A stretch of DNA of 59,666 nt from an uncultured Lachnospiraceae bacterium (GTDB lineage: Bacteria; Bacillota; Clostridia; Lachnospirales; Lachnospiraceae), in assembly GCA_902762955.1 (NCBI GenBank), contig CACWQH010000027.1, forward strand, positions 1 to 59,666, written 5' to 3'. Of the stretch, positions 55,341 to 59,666 are shown piece after piece. Under the pieces are notes generated by a model, which was not told the origin of the DNA, did not search any database, and worked only from the letters and a program-made list of their open reading frames with translations. The number at the start of each line of letters is the position of its first letter. Positions within the stretch are counted from its first letter, which is position 1. Made by a program: the position numbers and the translations under genes.

Positions 55341-55877
55341 TTATTCTATCGAAAGCGGCTGATCCCAAAGCACAATCTCATTACTTTCCAGAGATTTTTT
55401 TACATCTATAATCCTCTGGTTGGAAGAGCCTCTGAAACGAAGCTTCAAGTCCTTTAAATCTTCCTTAAATTCGCCATCCACAATTATATCTATATATTTT
55501 ATAAGCTCTCTTGTTTCCGGCCATTTAACCATCATTTTTTCTTTTATATCTTTGTCAAAAAGATATCCCGTATAACACCAGATATCCTTTTCAGGCAGTT
55601 CTTCCTTTATCCTCCTTAAAAGCGGCAGAACTCCCTGCTGGTTTACATACTCAAAGGGTTCTCCTCCAAGCAATGTAAATCCCTTTATATGTGAAGGTCT
55701 CAACTCCTCTATTATCTCATCCATTTCCTTTTCGGTAAACAGCTTACCATATGCAAAATCCCAGGTTTCAGGATTGAAGCAGCCTTTGCAATGATGTGTA
55801 CAGCCTGATACAAAAAGTGACACTCTTATGCCCGGACCATTTGCAACATCAATTCTCTTTATATCTGCATAATTCAT
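55341..55877 (-). CDS. nrdG: Anaerobic ribonucleotide reductase activase
   Basis: Radical-SAM activase of 178 residues that generates the glycyl radical on NrdD. The 4Fe-4S motif is CTHHCKGC near residue 26, followed by the SAM-site GGEPF (FTLLGGEPF). SD GGGAGGG. It follows nrdD after a terminator-like hairpin, which may set a lower level for the activase than for the reductase. Confidence 0.95.
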   Translation of the reverse strand: MNYADIKRIDVANGPGIRVSLFVSGCTHHCKGCFNPETWDFAYGKLFTEKEMDEIIEELRPSHIKGFTLLGGEPFEYVNQQGVLPLLRRIKEELPEKDIWCYTGYLFDKDIKEKMMVKWPETRELIKYIDIIVDGEFKEDLKDLKLRFRGSSNQRIIDVKKSLESNEIVLWDQPLSIE

Positions 55878-55912
55878 CTATCTGTCCCTCCCAAACAGTT
55901 ACTTTAGTCTAA

Positions 55913-55949
55913 AATACCTAAGTCCTGATTTGCTCAAGACTTAGGTATT
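55913..55949 (-). terminator. Hairpin between nrdD and nrdG
   Basis: A perfect 12-bp stem (AATACCTAAGTC with its complement) and a 13-nt loop with a short T-run on the minus strand. It may attenuate expression of nrdG relative to nrdD. Confidence 0.65.
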
Positions 55950-55989
55950 AAATTATCTTATTGTAAATGAAATTTGTAAAGATCCAACC

Positions 55990-58116
55990 CTACAGATGCA
56001 GTACTCTTGACTTAATCTCTTTAGTCTTTCCAACATTCCAGAAATTCTCGCCAAGATAACCGCAGGTACGTCTTGTTACATTCATCTTGGAATGATCCTT
56101 GTTACCGCACTGTGGGCACTCCCACTCATTATCATCATTGATGATTATCTCTCCATCAAATCCGCATACATGACAGTAATCTGATTTGGTATTAAACTCT
56201 GCATACTGAATATTGTCATATATGAATCTTACTACCTCTTCAAGAGCCTCAAGATTATTTCTCATATTTGGAATCTCTACATATGAGATTGCACCACCGG
56301 AAGAAATCTTCTGGAACTGGCTCTCAAATCTGAACTTACTGAAGGCATCAATCTTCTCGCGTACATCGACATGATATGAATTAGTATAATAACCCTTATC
56401 AGTAACATCAGGTATAGTACCGAATCTCTCCTGGTCAATTCTTGCAAATCTGTAGCAAAGGCTCTCTGCAGGTGTTCCGTAAAGTCCGAACCCAAGTCCG
56501 GTCTCTGCCTTCCACTTATCACATGTGGTACGAAGCTTCTTCATAAGCTTAAGTGCAAATGCCTCGCCATCCGGTTCTGTATGGCTTACACCTGTGATAA
56601 GCTTGGTAGCCTCATACACACCTATATATCCAAGTGAAATAGTTGAGTAACCATCTAAAAGAAGCGGATCAATCTTTTCACCCTTCTTAAGTCTTGCTAT
56701 AGCACCGTACTGCCAATGAACAGGACTTACATCTGAAGTTATACCCATAAGAGCATTGTGTCTGCACATAAGCGCTTCATAACAAAGCTCAAGTCTTTCA
56801 TCAAGTATCTTCCAGAACTTCTCCTCATCACCCTTTGCAAGGATACCAATCTGTGGAAGGTTAAGACTTACAACGCCCTGGTTGAAACGTCCTTCCCACT
56901 TATAATTACCGTTTTCATCCTTCCAAGGAGAAAGGAATGAACGGCAGCCCATAGGTGAGAATACATTTCCTTCATAGTTTTCTCTCATCTTCTTAGCTGA
57001 GATATAATCAGGATAAAGTCTCTTAGCTGAACACTTAACAGCCATCTGAGTAATATAATCATACTTGCCGCCCTTTAAGCAGTTATGCTCATCAAGAACA
57101 TATACCAGCTTAGGGAATGCAGGAGTAACATATACGCCCTTTTCATTTTTGATTCCTTCAAGTCTCTGACGAAGAATCTCTTCTATTATAGTTGCATTTT
57201 CCTCAATGTACTCATCCTGCGGATCAAGATTAAGGAAAAGTGTAACAAACGGTGACTGTCCGTTAGTAGTCATCAAAGTATTAATCTGATACTGAATAGT
57301 CTGTACACCGGAACGGAGCTCATCATTTAATCTATCCTGAGCCATCTGTTCAAGAATCTCATCATCTATCTTATCGCCGTACTCTTCAACAAGCTTTCCT
57401 TTATACTTATTGTAGCTCTTACGGAGATACTTACCTAAGCACTTGATATCAACTGATTGTCCACCATACTGTGAACTTGCAACAGATGAAATAATCTGTG
57501 TCATAACAGTACATGCAACCTGAAAGCTCTTAGGACTTTCGATAAGCTTTCCATTCATGACAGTGCCGTTATCAAGCATATCACTTATATTGATAAGGCA
57601 ACAGTTAAATATCGGCTGAAGGAAATAATCCGCATCATGGAAATGAATTGCGCCTTCCTCATGTGCCTTTGAAATCTTTTCCGGAAGAAGAATTCTCTTG
57701 GTAAGATCCTTTGATACTTCACCGGCTATAAGGTCTCTTTGAGTAGAAGCAACCGTCGCATTTTTATTGGAATTTTCTTCCATTACATCCTTATTACGAT
57801 TCTGAATAAGGCTCAAAATGGAATCATCAGTAGTATTGGCCTTACGTACAAGCTCTCTTGTATATCTATATATAATGTAGGTCTTTGCAAGTACGAACTT
57901 ACGATCATCCATGAGCTTTTGCTCGATAATATCCTGGATATCCTCTACTAACATTCTTTTACGATTTTTTGCTTCGATCCCCTGAACAATTTCTTCGATT
58001 TTTTCGTCTGAGATTTTTTCACACGGTTCTACCTCAGCGTTTGCCTTCTGAATGGCGGTAACAATTTTTGAACGGTCATAGGTTACGGTATGACCATCTC
58101 TCTTAATAACCTTCAT
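55990..58116 (-). CDS. nrdD: Anaerobic ribonucleoside-triphosphate reductase
   Basis: Class III reductase of 708 residues that makes dNTPs without oxygen. Seen: an N-terminal ATP-cone (MKVIKRDGHTVTYDRSKIV), catalytic cysteines within the barrel (QVACTVMTQ, FSPMGCRSFL), the zinc site CHVCG...CPQCG and the glycyl-radical segment RTCGYLGENFWN near residue 685. The start at 58116 follows GGAG with a ten-base spacer; upstream codons to 58164 cover the promoter and lack an SD. Tandem NrdR-like boxes overlap its promoter. Confidence 0.96.
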   Translation of the reverse strand: MKVIKRDGHTVTYDRSKIVTAIQKANAEVEPCEKISDEKIEEIVQGIEAKNRKRMLVEDIQDIIEQKLMDDRKFVLAKTYIIYRYTRELVRKANTTDDSILSLIQNRNKDVMEENSNKNATVASTQRDLIAGEVSKDLTKRILLPEKISKAHEEGAIHFHDADYFLQPIFNCCLINISDMLDNGTVMNGKLIESPKSFQVACTVMTQIISSVASSQYGGQSVDIKCLGKYLRKSYNKYKGKLVEEYGDKIDDEILEQMAQDRLNDELRSGVQTIQYQINTLMTTNGQSPFVTLFLNLDPQDEYIEENATIIEEILRQRLEGIKNEKGVYVTPAFPKLVYVLDEHNCLKGGKYDYITQMAVKCSAKRLYPDYISAKKMRENYEGNVFSPMGCRSFLSPWKDENGNYKWEGRFNQGVVSLNLPQIGILAKGDEEKFWKILDERLELCYEALMCRHNALMGITSDVSPVHWQYGAIARLKKGEKIDPLLLDGYSTISLGYIGVYEATKLITGVSHTEPDGEAFALKLMKKLRTTCDKWKAETGLGFGLYGTPAESLCYRFARIDQERFGTIPDVTDKGYYTNSYHVDVREKIDAFSKFRFESQFQKISSGGAISYVEIPNMRNNLEALEEVVRFIYDNIQYAEFNTKSDYCHVCGFDGEIIINDDNEWECPQCGNKDHSKMNVTRRTCGYLGENFWNVGKTKEIKSRVLHL

Positions 58117-58170
58117 AGTACATCTGCTCCTAAATATTTTTAGGGATGTCTTATCCCCCTGCAAGAACTT

Positions 58171-58199
58171 ATTATAGCACTACGATTTTACTTTGTCTA
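58171..58199 (-). promoter_or_regulatory. Sigma-A promoter of nrdD
   Basis: On the minus strand -35 TAGACA (58194-58199), a 17-bp spacer and -10 TATAAT (58171-58176). Confidence 0.75.
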
Positions 58200-58243
58200 C
58201 TAAATATTGTGTTTTTTTCTGAATATTTCTCAATATATTGTTA
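58197..58243 (-). promoter_or_regulatory. Tandem NrdR-like boxes
   Basis: Two 16-bp AT-rich near-palindromes, 58197-58212 (core ACTAAATATTGTGT) and 58228-58243 (core CAATATATTG), have centres 31 bp apart, the spacing of NrdR box pairs. The first overlaps the -35 of nrdD. The gene for NrdR is not in the window. Confidence 0.55.
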
Positions 58244-58388
58244 TTTTTGGGCTTTTTACTTAAAAAAATGTGTAAAAGTGTGAAATTAGTATGAATTCAA
58301 ATTATTTCCCACTTTATTTTTATCTAAAAGTGTGATATAAAGTTAAAGAACAATTTATCATACTTTTATATGGAAGGAAATAGTTATT

Positions 58389-59486
58389 ATGAAAAAGATG
58401 AAAAAAATAAGTAGCATTCTCGTTGTCACAATGGGACTAGCATTGCTTAGCGGCTGCGGAAAGGCAAACAGCCAGAAAAAACTTGATGATATGATTGACA
58501 AGTATGCTTCATATTGTACTCTCGGAGATTACAAAGGAATAGAATACAATGCAATATCTACTGAGGTAACTGATGATTTGATTCAACAGCAGGTAGACAG
58601 TCTCTTATCTTCCTATGCAACTACCAATTATGTAACATCAGGTACAGCTAAATTAGGTGACACAGTCAATATCGATTTTATCGGACGTGTTGACGGAGTA
58701 GAATTTGAAGGCGGAAACTCAAACGGTGCCGGATACGATCTTACTCTTGGTTCCGGAACCTTTATCGATGACTTTGAAGACCAGATTGTTGGACATAAGG
58801 TTGGAGATGTATTTGATGTAAATGCAACATTCCCGGAGGACTATACTCCTAATCCTGATTTAGCAGGTGCAGATGCTATATTCGAAGTTACACTTAATTC
58901 TATTCAGGAAACAGTATATCCGGAATACACTGATGCATTTGTAGCATCATATACTGATGCTTCTACTATAGAGGAATATGAAAAACAAATACGCGACAAT
59001 CTTATAGAAAGCTATAAGACAAGCGATGAAAACACCAACAAGACAACTCTTATAACTGCGGTAATTGATAATGCAACCATAAACGAATATCCAACTCAGG
59101 ATATGGAAAAATTAATTGATTCAACTATTTCAGAAGTTGAAGAATATGCTAAAAATTACAATACTGATTTAGCAACATATGTATCTGTATATTATGGTTT
59201 TAGCGGAGAAGAAGAATTCAGAGAATATATCAGCAACATGGTTGAAAGCTATATGAAGGAAAAAATAGTTATCTGTGCTATAGCTAAAGCTGAGAAAATC
59301 TCTGCTACAGATGATGAAATCAAAGCAAAGAAGCAGGAGCTTATGGACAGCTACGGCATAACCGATGAAGATGATTTAAACGAAATGTATTCTGAAGAAG
59401 ATATCATCTTCTATGCCCTTGAGGAAAAGGTATCTGACTTTCTCATCGAAAATGCATCTCCTGCAACAGCAACAGACGCAGAATAA
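58389..59486 (+). CDS. Trigger-factor-like FKBP lipoprotein
   Basis: A 365-residue exported peptidyl-prolyl isomerase/chaperone: lipoprotein signal (ILVVTMGLALLSGC), an FKBP domain at about 85-180 (KLGDTVNIDFIGRVDGVEFEGG, read as LGDTVNIDFIGRVDG and VEFEGG, then FIDDFEDQIVGHKVGD) and a helical C-terminal domain like that of trigger factor. It probably folds exported proteins on the outer membrane face. It lacks the ribosome-binding domain of true trigger factor. SD GGAAGGA. Confidence 0.88.
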   Translation: MKKMKKISSILVVTMGLALLSGCGKANSQKKLDDMIDKYASYCTLGDYKGIEYNAISTEVTDDLIQQQVDSLLSSYATTNYVTSGTAKLGDTVNIDFIGRVDGVEFEGGNSNGAGYDLTLGSGTFIDDFEDQIVGHKVGDVFDVNATFPEDYTPNPDLAGADAIFEVTLNSIQETVYPEYTDAFVASYTDASTIEEYEKQIRDNLIESYKTSDENTNKTTLITAVIDNATINEYPTQDMEKLIDSTISEVEEYAKNYNTDLATYVSVYYGFSGEEEFREYISNMVESYMKEKIVICAIAKAEKISATDDEIKAKKQELMDSYGITDEDDLNEMYSEEDIIFYALEEKVSDFLIENASPATATDAE

Positions 59487-59666
59487 AATTCCGGTTTGTC
59501 GCATAGAGTGGGTATCCGAACCACTGCTTATATATGACTTCACGCTATTTTAGGTTTCCTAAAGCGGAAAGTATATGAAAAGGCTGATACACAACGTGCC
59601 ATCGATTTGTTAAATCAATAAGCTCGAATCCTTTATAGGTGCTAAAAATCGAAAACTCGCTACGCT
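59487..59666. other. Gene-free end of the window
   Basis: No gene or tRNA was recognised. The last 25 bases (CTAAAAATCGAAAACTCGCTACGCT) resemble the apex side of the 284-bp palindrome (AAAAATCGATAAACTCGCTTC), so the window may end inside another such element. Confidence 0.4.

Overview
The window looks like a chromosomal segment of a low-GC, spore-forming member of the Clostridia, most likely the family Lachnospiraceae (Coprococcus/Butyrivibrio/Roseburia-like). The reasons are the AT-rich codon use, a spoIIAA-spoIIAB-sigF operon, the anaerobic nrdD/nrdG pair, PPi-type phosphofructokinase, DUF4250, DUF342, the VTC/DUF4956 pair and many lineage-typical lipoproteins. No phage, plasmid, CRISPR array or transposase was seen. 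The assignment rests on gene content and motifs, not on a database search.

Layout. 0-6.4 kb: a class A penicillin-binding protein, a TetR/flavodoxin pair and the forespore sigma-F operon. 6.4-9.6 kb: an overlapping TPR/small protein/folC/queF cluster. 9.6-20.3 kb: addAB, then a degenerate-receiver HD-GYP protein behind a DUF342 protein with nine 26-residue repeats. 20.5-26 kb: a phosphoribosyltransferase-like protein, a membrane-anchored FMN-binding-like protein, a 284-bp imperfect palindrome, and a VTC polyphosphate polymerase/DUF4956/Cthe_2159-like operon behind a Pho-box-like repeat. 26-28 kb: mgtE with a roughly 250-nt folded leader. 28-38 kb: accessory genes (DUF5648 secreted protein, Rpn-family remnant, SGNH hydrolase, CPBP protease, TetR, DUF362, hypoxanthine/uracil-type DNA glycosylase, GNAT) and an AI-2E-family permease. 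38-59.7 kb: housekeeping genes (leuS, glyA, ftsH, dut, nrdDG, PFK, tRNA-Leu), a second AI-2E-family permease, an AAA+ ATPase, a SpoIID/LytB protein, a probable 6S RNA and an FKBP lipoprotein.

Most striking: leuS, normally essential, has an in-frame TAG exactly where the first Lys of the KMSKS catalytic motif belongs, with an ATG directly after it. TAG ends other genes in the window, so it is a normal stop here. Other leads are a family of structured intergenic elements (284-bp palindrome, 92-bp palindrome, a 159-bp element with 39-bp direct repeats and a compensatory base-pair change, a 36/38-bp tandem array); a CbiE/CbiT-like protein that has lost its SAM-binding glycines; a phosphoribosyltransferase whose PRPP loop lacks its acidic pair; and an intrinsic terminator whose 3' arm carries the next gene's ribosome binding site.

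Functional links. nrdD, nrdG, dut and a YfbR-like nucleotidase serve dNTP supply, and nrdD has tandem NrdR-like boxes spaced 31 bp. The spoIIA operon and possibly the SpoIID/LytB protein serve sporulation. The VTC-DUF4956-lipoprotein operon is a probable envelope polyanion/adhesin system of unknown role.
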